A DNA stretch of 60,000 nt, taken from contig NW_027554289.1 in assembly GCF_964340395.1 (NCBI RefSeq), positions 64,001 to 124,000 of the forward strand. The letters are read 5' to 3'. The translations under genes were made by a program, and so were the position numbers. Source of the stretch: Glandiceps talaboti (Eukaryota; Hemichordata; Enteropneusta; Spengelidae). This document shows, piece by piece, positions 12,101 through 22,016 of the stretch (position 1 is the first letter of the stretch; every line of letters begins with the position of its first letter). The notes beneath the pieces were generated by a model. It made no database searches, was not told where the DNA came from, and saw only the letters and a program-made list of their open reading frames with translations.

Positions 12101-14504
12101 ACTATCTATGTAACTCAAGTCTCTATTCAATTCTTCACTTTCCAAATAAGATTGAATATCACTTTGTAGTCTAGTCTGTAAGATGTAGACATTCGTGCCA
12201 CGCTATCAGCCAGTACTCATTGTGGTTTTAGCCTGATAAGGCTGAACAACATGGCGTATCTTACTAGTCGTGCTTGAAAAAAATTCATTGAGTAGACTAG
12301 TCATTGAACATCTACTGATGTAGAATGACGAATTTGATTATGTTATGGCATAATCTCTCTAATGACTTCAACAACCTCAAGATTTATCTGGAAACACCAC
12401 CAGGAAGTAAAATAGCTTATGTCTACCACAATACATGGGAAACATAAAATATGCTGTTACATAGCTATTTGTTCAAAAAAATTATGCCTTTCACACAAAC
12501 TCGAACAACCCTTTTCATAATTTATACTCTTAACATGTTAGTTGACAGATGTACATAGACTTAATAAATATCAATGAGATCAACTCTTTCATGACCTTAG
12601 TCCATTAGAGAATTGATTTTTCAGAATACGTACTCTTGAATTGTCACAAAACTGCCAGCACAATACACAAATGAAAATATTGAACAGTATTGAGAGGTTA
12701 TATTATACTCCAAAAGTAGATCTAGACAAGTGACCAAAAACACAAAATACAAAATACCAAATACAAAAATTAAAGCATTTGTTATAGTTGCTGACTTACT
12801 TTCAAATTGGATCTAGACAATTTGAGGAAAAAATAAAAAATTGAAAGACTAAATCTATTTGTAAAAATTGAAAGATCTAAAAGTACATTTGAGCGTGTGA
12901 AAAAATAGGAAAATGAAAACCCAAATGCTAGTATGTTCTCTAGCTCCCATGGTGATAGACTCAACCCTGCGTTACCACAAGTCAAGGACCCTGTCAACTA
13001 TTCAGTCTTTGTTAATCAAATTTCCAATGACTCTACAATTCCATATCCTGGTTAAAGTGTCAGGAAGGTATTGCTATGCACCATTTCATGTACACAATGG
13101 TAGGCTTTATAATCAACTACAGTTACAATTTTCATGCATCATGTGAAAAAATATAACTACCACTACATTTGCATACCATGAAATGCAAGCCAAGATGAAC
13201 ATGTTCAAACAAAAAAATATGGGATTCATACCCTGGTTGTTCTATGCCAATGGTCATGACAACTATTATTGCAAATAGGAAAAACTACGGAATTTATTTT
13301 TGAAACTATCATTTTTGTTAAGTTTGAGAGATAAATAATCATCGATGTCAAAATGTTAATATGTATCTTGCTATTATGCTAAGTTTTATCAAATAATTTC
13401 CACTTTTATCAAAATATATTTGAAAAGACACTTGTATACATATTTTTATAATACTAGACACATACATATAATTTTATCTCCAGACACTTTTTAAAAAAAT
13501 TTAAGTCATTTTTGACGATCACAAATTCAGTAAAGTTTCCATAGGGGAGGTACTAAGTGTTAAAAGTACAATATACATCAAAGTAGTCTAGATGCTATCC
13601 ATGACTTCAGTCTCTCTCTCTCTCTCTCTCTCACTCACGTCTAGTCAAATAGATATATATGTAGAACGACATTTCATGCTACATTTTTAATTACTGCCAA
13701 TCACTGTATTTAATTCAGTTGGTGGCTGATGACATCATCACATCCACATGTGACTGTAATACATTCAAACTTGAAGGTGGCATTACAGTGTAAACATAAT
13801 ATTTGCATATCAGGATGTGTTTTTCTTGAATAAAGTACGTACAAGTGCCTGTCAATGTGTATGATGGTTTATTACTGACATGACTTCTGGCAGCATGTGG
13901 TTAGGCTAGATTTTCACTTGAATTGATCCACTTGACTCGATGTGATATAGAGAGATCAAAGCTACAGAAACAGGTAGCATCGAGGCTAACTTCAAAGAGA
14001 CATAATTCATATCTGCTTTGTGAAACAAAATTATTTCATTTCCTCTGTCATTATTAATCAATGGCCGTCTTTACTAATTGAAAACACTACTATCATACTA
14101 CATCTTCCATTCTTCAATTATCAAAAAATACATATAATTCAAAAGATTAAAAATCATGATTTCGCACCACTTTGACATTTTTAGATATTTATTTTCCTTG
14201 CTACAATGTTCACAACAAAAATCAACAAAAAAATAAAAACTCAGTCAGTACTTACTCTTTTTGCATGGAGCCACAACACTGGTCTGGTTGTAGCCAATCT
14301 TGCACTCTGTGCTTCTGCGTTGGGCAAGTATCCGTGATATGCTGCCATGTGTGTGTCTTGCATACGCCGCAATTCATATACATTTAATGCTGTTAATGAC
14401 AATCCAACCACCAGTACTATTACTGTTATCATAAAGAGTCGATTGGCATACAGTCGAGGTCCTTTTTGGCCTCTATGCATAGATTTCTCCATCATAGAAT
14501 ACAT
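73..14504 (-). CDS. TTLL15: Tubulin tyrosine ligase-like protein, TTLL15 type (C-terminus beyond window)
   Basis: Six minus-strand exons join in frame: 14256-14504, 3594-3749, 2039-2158, 1475-1550, 382-620 and 73-151 (919 bp, about 306 codons), all with AG/GT borders and matching phases. TTLL enzymes are ATP-grasp ligases that add tyrosine, glutamate or glycine to tubulin. Diagnostic stretches in order are VLWLHAKR, SDWDMLWAHDYPF, LNHFPGIGFITNK, SSNHRGIKVK, YLIDGRKFDIGVYTV and GDDYTPTWK. The SDWD..WAHDYPF and NHFPG motifs together with an N-terminal membrane segment are typical of the TTLL15 group known from nematodes and marine invertebrates. The start is the first Met after an in-frame stop in the exon. 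The gene continues past position 1; a further exon may begin at 22 after an AG acceptor, but the intron would be only about 50 bp. It is head to head with NOP53. The family is certain; subgroup and substrate are inferred. Confidence 0.9.
382..620 (-). CDS. TTLL15: TTLL15 coding exon 5: ATP-grasp core (DGRKFDIGVY)
   Basis: A 239-bp exon whose first two bases complete the Asp codon begun in exon 4. It encodes FIQEYVQKPYLIDGRKFDIG, then VYTV, SIDPLRLYVYEEEVLIRYC and VGDDYTPTWK. The Q.Y...P.L.DG.KFD.R/G.Y pattern is the most diagnostic TTLL signature. Acceptor CTCCACAG, donor GTATGT. Confidence 0.92.
899..965. repeat. CAGG/CAGA tetranucleotide microsatellite
   Basis: Runs of CAGACA, CAGG and CAGA repeats lie in the intron between TTLL15 coding exons 4 and 5. 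The run reads as Arg-Gln or Cys-Leu repeats in spurious frames. Confidence 0.9.
1475..1550 (-). CDS. TTLL15: TTLL15 coding exon 4: ATP-grasp N-lobe
   Basis: A 76-bp exon encoding ANENPDKLWVQKSSNHRGIK and VKDLK, ending in phase 1. The KLWVQKSSNHRGIK segment corresponds to the family's W..KP...RGRGI nucleotide-binding region, with Q-K-S-S-N-H in place of the usual K-P. Acceptor ATATACAG, donor GTATGA. Confidence 0.85.
2039..2158 (-). CDS. TTLL15: TTLL15 coding exon 3: NHFPG and FITNK block
   Basis: Forty codons, phase 0 at both ends. LNHFPGIGFITNK is the TTLL block that precedes the ATP-grasp core, and LKYIPLAFEMPRQKEDFLK follows. Acceptor GTTTTCAG, donor GTAAGT. Confidence 0.88.
3594..3749 (-). 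CDS. TTLL15: TTLL15 coding exon 2: SDWD/HDYPF motif
   Basis: The exon encodes 52 residues in phase 0 at both ends. It contains ESGYLNHVIAVFDRLGF followed by SDWDMLWAHDYPF, the early conserved block of TTLL proteins. The acceptor is TTTATTTCAG and the donor GTAAAT. Confidence 0.88.
4573..4658. repeat. Short tandem duplication, about 41 bp, two copies
   Basis: The sequence TAATACTGAGCTGGTAAACA followed by GAGTTG and GAGTGAGTG occurs twice in succession in the large TTLL15 intron, the second copy with a small insertion. Confidence 0.85.
7270..8010. repeat. Pair of diverged direct repeats, about 125 bp each
   Basis: Copies at about 7275-7395 and 7880-8010 share ACATCAGGTG, CTCACTA..AGTATGC.ATCAATGTAT.GAGATGA and CAGCTCAG.GCCA.AA.GAGAGCTA in the same order. 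Both lie in the 10.5 kb TTLL15 intron. No coding sense is apparent. Confidence 0.75.
8108..8455 (+). mobile_element. tRNA-derived SINE-like element
   Basis: The 5' part looks like a tRNA head: an A-box-like segment in GGCGAACGGTTAGAGTGGC and a B-box-like GGTTGCAGGTTCAAGCAC about 45 bp downstream, the spacing of an internal RNA polymerase III promoter. A long body follows, then a tail with GTAAAGCGCTTTGAGCAC and CCAGCGCTATATAAAAACAA, resembling 3' tails found in several metazoan SINEs. Length is about 350 bp. The exact family is not identified. Confidence 0.7.
9481..9562. repeat. Small inverted repeat with 10-bp arms
   Basis: TGATGGTCTG at 9481 is matched by CAGACCATCA at 9553-9562, with AATTT flanks on both sides. 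It may be a tiny fold-back insertion or chance. Confidence 0.4.
9815..10860. repeat. Highly diverged tandem array, unit about 180 bp, 5-6 copies
   Basis: Units can be aligned by eye at about 9862, 10019, 10200, 10382 and 10742. Each has, in order, TTCATTAAT.., an AATC.A.CTAT stretch, T.TGGTCTGTGAAGAGACCACAGA, a GCATC..ATTTTGAAAT stretch, CCAACAGAAAGCTGGGTGGCAT and then GTTAAAGC.TGTA.AGCAAT.GTGTC. A TTTG-rich insertion (about 10487-10580) disrupts the unit after 10382. It is old, since copies differ at many sites, and lies in the large TTLL15 intron. Confidence 0.75.
10487..10582. repeat. TTTG/TTTA low-complexity tract
   Basis: Imperfect TTTG and TTTA repeats interrupt the 180-bp tandem array. 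Confidence 0.85.
13612..13632. repeat. TC dinucleotide microsatellite
   Basis: A short uninterrupted CT run in the TTLL15 intron. Confidence 0.9.
14256..14504 (-). CDS. TTLL15: TTLL15 coding exon 1: N-terminus with membrane anchor
   Basis: This exon gives residues 1-83. A basic N-terminal tail of about 21 residues is followed by a hydrophobic run at about residues 22-44 (LFMITVIVLVVGLSLTALNV), read as a transmembrane anchor. The acceptor (TTTTGCAG) puts the exon start at 14556, so 52 bases of 5' UTR share the exon and an in-frame TAA lies just before the coding frame. The donor is GTAAGT. The last residues, VLWLHAKR, run directly into the next exon's IESGYLNHV, as expected for the family. 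The intron to the next exon is about 10.5 kb. Confidence 0.85.
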
Positions 14505-15513
14505 TTTCTTCTGGTCGCAGTCACACAATATCTCTACAAAGCAGCATTAATTAACTCTGCAAAAGAGAAATAGAAATGCATCTCAAATTTACATATAAAA
14601 AGAAAATGAATAAATTAACACCAGATCAATAAAATCACAGAAGACAATATGCTATGCAAGTTACATGAAGAAAATTCATATTTAAACCTTGTACTATCAA
14701 ATTTGAGTTTTAGGTGAGCCATTTACGATACAAAAAATTAATACCAATTTTTCAACACTACAGAAATTCTTATTATAAAAAAAAGGAGTTGTATTTCAAC
14801 CCAACATAAATTTTACCTTGATTTAGTCAGTAATGTGTTTCTTACCAATGGATTAAGTTATTAACACCTCAGTGGCTGAGTTGTGCATACATCATTACAT
14901 GTACATTTAAGTAGTCACCACACAAACAAACTACTGAAAACCAGCATTTGTACAAAAGGCTCCCCTAGGTACATATAAAATGACAGATCCCCTAGGTACG
15001 CATAAAACGACAATACAAGTGAGGGGGAAATTATGATGGAATACACTGCGAATAAAAGGCCATTCAGGATATCATGATTTCTAAAACACAATCAAGTGAT
15101 GTATTGATCAAACCAAAGCAGCCACTTTTAATACCACAATCTATTTGTGCCCCTGTTGAGAATATGGCTTACAATACAAAAACATTATATCCTGGCTTCC
15201 TACATCCACAAATAGCAAACTACATTATACATTTTTATTATCACACCTGAATTTAACCATTGTGAAGACATAGTACTTATTGTCACTCACTTAACAGAAT
15301 TTACCAAATCTAATTTATATTTCACACACTATGTTAGTAAACTATGCATCTCTTGGTATATTTTCTTGATTCTTTTAAATGATATATGACGGTACTTAAT
15401 GGCGATATGTTTGGGATTTCCTTCTACTGGCAATTTACCCTGTAATGATATACAGAAACACAATACAAGGAGTAACATTGAAGTAAAAGCACTTTCTCTA
15501 TGTGCTACACTCA

Positions 15514-15648
15514 TTTATAGCATTCATATCAAGTGTAAAAGCATACTGTTTCAATTGGTTTATTGACAAGCCCGTCATGTGGCCTTTCTAACGTGATCAA
15601 TAAGCAAATGAAAGAGTATATTTTTACACTTGATATGGATGCTATAAA
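15514..15648. mobile_element. 135-bp fold-back element
   Basis: TTTATAGCATTCATATCAAG with TGTAAAA is matched at the other end by TTTTTACACTTGATATGGAT with GCTATAAA. The inner parts, ATACTGTTTCAATTGGTTTA and TAAGCAAATGAAAGAGTAT, also pair. Arms of about 55 bp enclose a 25-bp loop. It fits a very small MITE or a hairpin RNA source. It lies in the 5' UTR intron of TTLL15. Confidence 0.7.
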
Positions 15649-16427
15649 CGATTGTGGTACAGACAGAAAGGCTTTGGTGTTATGGGATGTACCAAGTACT
15701 GAACAAGAAATCACACACATTTTGGCCATTATTCATGATTGAGAAAGAGATAGGTGGTGAGATTGCCTGCAGTAATAATAATGTCATGGTGAATGTATTT
15801 TGAACATGAAATCATACAAACTATAACACTGCAATGTCATTAAAGTATGGAAAGACCATCAGTATTTGTCATACAGAACACTAGCGCTGGATGTATATAC
15901 ATTTGTATATACGCTGCTGGGTTTCGACACAGAGCTAACAGTTCACATTGTGAACTAAAACCTGTTAGTGTTTGTAATGCACTTTCCTGATATCAAATTA
16001 CACAAGGTATGCAATAATGAATTCAAACCGTTACATGTAAAAATGGGTTCAGTTTCAACATATCGAATTCATACTTCCTTTAGTATAATTATTACACGGG
16101 GCAAATGTTTGCATAATTTAGATTAGTGCTACTGGTATACTAGAAATATAGATTTGTTTACAGATCGATTACATTCAGAGTGGCTGTGTACTGGACTTAT
16201 TATTGAAATTATTGAAAATATATTTTAATATTTGATCACATTGTGAAACAGCTCATAAAAAGAACTATACAATCAATTACTTTAGTTTTATGTTCCAAGA
16301 CCCAACATCTATTTGTAAATTTCCCAAGGGATACATTTCTGTTAATAAAACAGATGATGGTGATGTTATATACAGAATTAATTGCTATCACATAAATCAT
16401 CTCTAGAGATAAGATGCTATGACAGAA

Positions 16428-16830
16428 CCCCATGACACGATAGTGCAAGTGTGGTGTACTTGAGGGTATTTGCATGAGTGCTTGCAGTGTTCTCTGTGGT
16501 CGTACTTTCATGAGAGTAGCAAGTGAAAGTGCAGCTGGAAACACTGCAAGCATGAGTGCAAATACTCCTGAGTACCCACACTGGAACTCACATGGCATGG
16601 GGTTCTGTTATCATTAAATATGTTTATCTGAAATGGCAAATTTCCATTAAAAAAAACATTTTAAAAAACATGTGATTTCCTGTGTCATGCATATTTAGCG
16701 AACAGCCACATCTCCATTTGCATATCATTTGCATGCAGGTATGTAGTAATGTTTCGGCAGTGAAAATACCACTACTATGCATGTACAGCAGTGCAAGTAA
16801 TCTCTGGTACATATATGTAATAATGGTATT
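16428..16830. mobile_element. Palindromic dispersed repeat with ACAGAACCCCATG ends, copy 1
   Basis: The first 186 bp fold on themselves: ACAGAACCCCATG at the left and CATGGGGTTCTGT at 16613, inside these GTACTTGAGGGTATTTGCATG against TGCAAATACTCCTGAGTACC, then TGCTTGCAGTGTT against AACACTGCAAGCA. A further 215 bp (TATCATTTGCATGCAGGTAT and CTCTGGTA.ATATGTAAT) is shared with copy 2, so the repeat unit exceeds the palindrome. The open frame of 120 codons over it is a repeat artefact. Confidence 0.75.
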
Positions 16831-19732
16831 AACTATACATCAATGATGATTGCTATTCTTGAATTCATATTTCCATTTCTATATCTCTAGTTGTGTTCTG
16901 TATATATATCTGTATTTCATAAATATCTCACCTATTGTTATGGCAACATGGCTCACTTTAAAACATACAAAACGCTGACAGTATCTGGAGAATTTATATA
17001 TTAAACTACTCCAATATAACATTGAAAGGAAAATGTAAACGTAAGTGATTATTTGTGAGAAAAGTCTCCTTATGAGTTTAATAAACTTGACTTCTTCAAC
17101 CCCTACATGCATACAAGGTGTTCATGTTGCCACCTACTCTGGAGGACTCTGGGTAGCCAGGACCAAGCTTTATTTGGCCTGCTAAAATAAATATTTTCAC
17201 AAGATTCTGAAACCCTAGCAATAGCAGCTGAAAATATAAGTAATAGACTGAAATATCAAAATACCAACTTTCATGTAGAGAATTGCTAATATAATGTCAT
17301 TTTATCATACTGTTGTATGAATGGTTTACATAAATAAAAGACTTTGAAAAGTTTGGTTCAGTCACCAGAGTACAAGGCTTGAAGTTGAACAAAAGTAGCC
17401 AGAGGTGATGGATCAAGTGCAAAATATAATACTTCATAATACTGGCATAATACTTCAAATAATAATACTACAACCATATATACAAATATTGTACATCAAA
17501 TTACAACATGTAAACAGACAAACTTTTGATAATAATCCATTGATCTGTTTAATTGCATCTTGGCTTTGACTTGCTAATCACTTACTGTGTAGTTAGTCGT
17601 TAATTCAAATTTAGAATAAATAAATGTCTGAACGGACAATAAAAAATTACAAAAAAGATAAAACAGCGTTATGGCAGACTTTTATTTTATTTGCATACAG
17701 ACAACCTATGCTGTCAGAAACTAGGCTATTTTTTTTTCAGTCATAATCTTACCCCTGAGTAGTACTTTATTCTGTAGGACCTATAAGACGATGACGTCAT
17801 GTATATATTAATATCCATAATACATGTCTGAGTTTTTTAAAACTACAAATCACTACAAAACAAACATATCCTGTTCTTCTTGATTTTCAAGGTCTATCAT
17901 ACTGGGAACAAACCTTGATGAAACATGGCCCTTCTGATAAAGTACTTTTGACAACATAGATGAGCTGTGGTTTGGATGACCAAACTACACTAAACCAAAC
18001 CAAATTTAGCAGTCAAAGTAATACTGTAATTGAGAGAATGAATGCTAATGGAGTCTGGGTTCATAGTTAATGAAAATTTCTACTCACAAGTCAAAAAAAA
18101 TTTTTTTTTTAAATGAATCCTAAACTTTTGTTAATGCTGAGCATTGTCACTGACACCAATACTTCAAAGGGCTAATATCACATGTCGCAGAAGACTCAAG
18201 GTGAGTGGAAATATTAAAAAAATAATCACACAATGTGTATGTGATAAACGTTCACAAAAGTAAAGCCAGGTGTGTTGAATTAAAGACTCTAAACTGTATT
18301 AGTGTTCAGATGCCCCTGGCAAACCCAAAAGTATCACGGAATGAGTATAGCCTCAGGTTACGTCTTACCTTTTCCTTGTCTGTGGTCGAAACTGTCACTT
18401 TTATACAAGGTGTGCTGGATATCCTATTCAATTCATGCTGCATGTTTCTGCTTGTCAACACTCATTTTCAAGACCTGGTGAGATATAACAAGAAAATAAC
18501 CTTGTAAAACTGAATTAGTCTTGTTATATATCTTGTTCCGGTCCTCAATCCAACACAAAAGCCATTTATATCAAGTTTCACATGAAAGCACACACATACT
18601 GTCCAGGGTAACTGAGTAATACAATTTTTAGAAGTCTCAAAAAAGAGTACATAAAAGTGACTTTGATAAGAATAAGTGTATTGGCCAAAGGTCACAATTC
18701 TGCCAACTCACCTTGATAAACAATTGGCAGTCAGTGAAAGGGAATTCAACAAAGGTACTTTGCCAAGTTACTTTACTAGTCAGGTGACCTCAATGTACAT
18801 TCTCTGTATGTAGGTCATATACTATGTATTAAATTCCACCCACAATAAGTCAAGGACACATGACTAACACTTAGTTCACTCATAGACTCTTGTGGAGGGT
18901 CTATAGTTCACTCAAGCACCTATGGCTCAATTTAACTTGTATAACAGTACTTTTGCCTAAATCATTGACACCAATACAAACTAGTAGAGACAAAGAACAA
19001 ACCTGTTGTTCTTTTCAATACAACCTATTGTCTGCCCCTAATTAACCCAGACACACAAGTTACGAGTTACTAATATATACTATTATATTAATTCTGTGTC
19101 TGAATTCAGTTAGTCTAGTTCCTATACAGTATCGTTGCCAGTGGTTTGGTGAGAAACCATGTTGGCATCCACTGACTACTAGAATTTAGTCAGATCTACG
19201 TAGATAAGGAGAGACTATAAACAGGATTTAAGTTGTACACAGGAGTTGGGAACACAACAACACTTACTCTGCAGGATGTTCTGTTGAAATTGCTGTACCC
19301 AGTTCCTTTTCTCTAAGGATAAAGAGACCTTACATGATATAATAACAGATAACTGTAATGGGTAACGGTTAATATTGCCACAATGATGAAGTTTATTTTT
19401 TATTTTTTATTTTTTTTTCAATTTTTTTAATTTTATTTATATCACGAAAAAAGGAAAACGAAATACACAACAAAACTTTTGTAACAAAAACTAGTTACTA
19501 AAAGTAGTGAAAAAAAAAATTACAAAGCGATGAAGTTTATTAATTGTTATGTTAATCTATAAAATATATATTTATCCAGCTATAAATATTATAAATTTCA
19601 TTACTAAATATTATACTTGTAAATGAACAATTAAGTGCTGACAAAGACTGAAGTGTGTACTCAAGAATTTTAGAGAACAATTTTCAATTTTGTGTTTGAC
19701 AAGTTGATACAATGGTTTACCATTATTCATTA

Positions 19733-20126
19733 AGGCCTAACAAAACAAATCGTGTGGTTCCGATTACGCTCTATTTTAGAATAGGTGGGGTAAGTAGATT
19801 TTTTAGCTTATTTTTATTATATATCTTTTTTTCATATGTCAAGTGTCTAGTTCAGGTTGTTATGTTTTCCATTGTTTTCCATATGGTCTCTGTGTTATTG
19901 GTTTCTTCTCATCAGATGTACAGCCATTACAGATTGGAAGAACTGTTTTATATTGTCTTTTTAAGTTGATGTCAGTTTTCGCATCCACTATTTCTTGCAA
20001 GACTTCACAATTTTTGCAATTTTATCTATTTTTTCTTGAATATGTAAAAAAAAAGTTTAGGGTCAGTGTGAAAAACTAGGTGGGGTCGAGTAACCGGAAC
20101 CAAACAATTTTTTTTCTACGCCTAAC
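19733..20126. mobile_element. Terminal-inverted-repeat element with GGTTCCG motif
   Basis: The left end, GGCCTAACAAAACAAATCGT then GTGGTTCCGATTACGCTC, is matched by the reverse complement of the right end, CGAGTAACCGGAACCAAACA then ATTTTTTTTCTACGCCTAAC. Total length is about 394 bp and the interior is AT-rich. It fits a non-autonomous DNA element; open frames inside are short and unconvincing. Confidence 0.6.
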
Positions 20127-20549
20127 ACAGGACATGACTTTTTTACTATTGAATAATTCAAATAAAACAATTAAAAGAATATTATATATTCTTAATGATT
20201 ATTCTAAAATACAATGACATTTTATCTCTAAAAATCATTAATATAAAAAAAGAAAGAATAATATTTATTTTTTAATGTTAGTGTACAAATAACTTGTTCT
20301 TCATTGATTCCTGGGGCTTATGAATTAATTATCCAACAATCTCTCTCTGAAAATTGTATTACATATACATATACATCAATATTAATATCATTATTTATAG
20401 ATATATATAGATAGATATTGTTTCTTAATTTATGAAAATATTATGTGTTTGATAGAGGTGTTTTTTTAGCTGCAGGGTGTTATTGTATTTTTCTCTTTTA
20501 ACTTCCTTTAAAGTTTAAATGCAATTTGCAATGTCTATATTTCCAATTG

Positions 20550-21299
20550 TTCTTATCTGTCAGTGTCAAGTTCTCACAGGTAAGAAACGAATTTCCACCA
20601 CTATGTCTACACCAGTATGGCCATGTGTTGACCCTAAATTTACTTCCTTTTTCCCACTCACACCTTGATTGATGGACTGTAATCTCGCATTCAATTTACA
20701 ACATTGCCATTGCGAATTGCCCAGTTGAGTACGTAATACGTACACGTACATCCATGACATGACAGACTTTAATACATTTTATCTACACCCATACAAGTTT
20801 ACAACCTCCGAACCCAACTCCGGAGTCAGTACACGTGCATGATCGTCGGTTTCCAGACGATGCGGCATCCCACAGACGTGTTTGTCGGTAGCCATGGGTC
20901 TATGATCTGTTAGGTTTGAATGGTGTACGTTTACGTCGTTCGGGCCACAAATCTTCTGCTCTGCTCCTACCAGATAGGAAGGACTACCTCCATGGGATAT
21001 GTTATAAAATTGTGAACATTTTTTGAATTGTTGTCTCCGGAATAAGACTGCTATATCAATATTATCATCATGATAATGTGCAGGCATGCGTTCTGAAGGT
21101 AAAAGCCGTAATCTTTCAACCGGCCACGGCAACACGGCTGTTGCAGTGATAGCCTATATTTAGGACCGTCCGACCAGGGCACAGGGACAAACTTCGAGAA
21201 ATATTGAACAGTCAGCTATTTACCCGGCAAAACGAATACGTCACTGAATTTTTTACTCAAACAACACTACAGTACAGTAACATCGACACCTTACTTACC
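20550..21299. other. GC-richer stretch without a supported gene, inside the TTLL15 first intron
   Basis: This stretch is visibly less AT-rich than its neighbours. It contains minus-strand open frames of 118 codons (20779-21135) and 64 codons (20566-20760). Neither shows a recognisable domain, splice context or compositional signature of coding sequence. It is best read as the flank of the shared promoter, possibly with regulatory content. Confidence 0.3.
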
Positions 21300-21420
21300 G
21301 TTTGAAGGATACATAGAATTACTCCCAAATTGCAACGACTTCACGAAATAAGTTGCGCTAAAATCGCTCACCCATGCATGTCGTCTCTTGTGGTTCTTGC
21401 ATTTATTATCAACAGCGCCC
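21300..21420 (-). other. Probable non-coding first exon (5' UTR) of the TTLL15 gene
   Basis: The minus strand carries a strong donor, ACG followed by GTAAGTAAGG, with the exon ending at 21300. No long ORF precedes it. The next plausible acceptor is the one before the first TTLL coding exon at 14556, giving a 5' UTR intron of about 6.7 kb. The transcription start is not visible; the outer limit at 21420 is a guess based on the end of the GC-richer stretch. Confidence 0.4.
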
Positions 21421-22016
21421 CCATCGATATGTATATGGTTTATTTTGATCTGGCTTTGGCATCTGATTAAATTCAGATGTGGTGAAAGCGGTTATTAAAA
21501 TGTTTTATTTACCTCTATTTCCATCGTTTTGTGTAATTTGTTTTTTTTCCGAGTGATCGCCGCCTTCCCACAAAAACAATCGACACAAAACGATGGAAAT
21601 AGAGGTAAATAAAGCATTTAGCTGCTTTCACCACATCAGATTTTAATCAGACCGGTCATATTACTAGTAGCTAATGGTATTATACAATATCATATCTGGT
21701 AGCACAGAATTCTTTTCGACAAGGCGTTTAGGAACGTACGTAAGGCATTCAATATACATCTGGTATAAGTTGAAGATATATTGAGCAAACAATTGGGTGT
21801 AGAAATTATATCTAAAAAACAAACAGAATACTCAGTACAGACATTTCTATAACGTCAATGGTATTACTTCTACTTCAAGTGTTTGTATTAAACGTCGATG
21901 GCATTTACATACTTTAATATTTGACAATATTACCCACTGAGGACACTCTTACTAAATACCACAAACTAAAACGGAGTAAATTGTGCATACTACCGCTGAG
22001 GGCAGTATATCACAAA
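21301..22016. promoter_or_regulatory. Shared head-to-head promoter region of TTLL15 and NOP53
   Basis: About 0.7 kb separates the inferred TTLL15 first-exon donor (minus strand) from the NOP53 start codon (plus strand), so the two genes very likely share a bidirectional promoter. No TATA box is evident at a sensible distance. A fold-back element (21463-21650) occupies part of the space. Divergent pairing of a ribosome-biogenesis gene with an unrelated gene is a common arrangement; co-regulation is inferred only. Confidence 0.5.
21463..21650. mobile_element. 188-bp fold-back (MITE-like) element in the TTLL15/NOP53 promoter region
   Basis: The left arm begins CTGATTAAATTCAGATGTGG and continues through TGGTGAAAGC and TTTACCTCTATTTCCATCG. 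The right arm is its reverse complement, ending CCACATCAGATTTTAATCAG. Arms of about 70 bp surround a loop of about 45 bp. There is no coding capacity. Length and structure fit a non-autonomous DNA transposon; the family is not identified and no clear target duplication was seen. Confidence 0.7.

Noticed and set aside
16236-16598. 120-codon minus ORF related to one at 23872-24069
   Set aside because: The likeness is due to a dispersed palindromic repeat, and the second copy is in a NOP53 intron; not a gene family.
20779-21135. 118-codon minus ORF as an upstream TTLL15 exon or separate gene
   Set aside because: No matching splice sites or recognisable domain; it lies in the promoter-proximal GC-richer stretch where stop codons are rarer.
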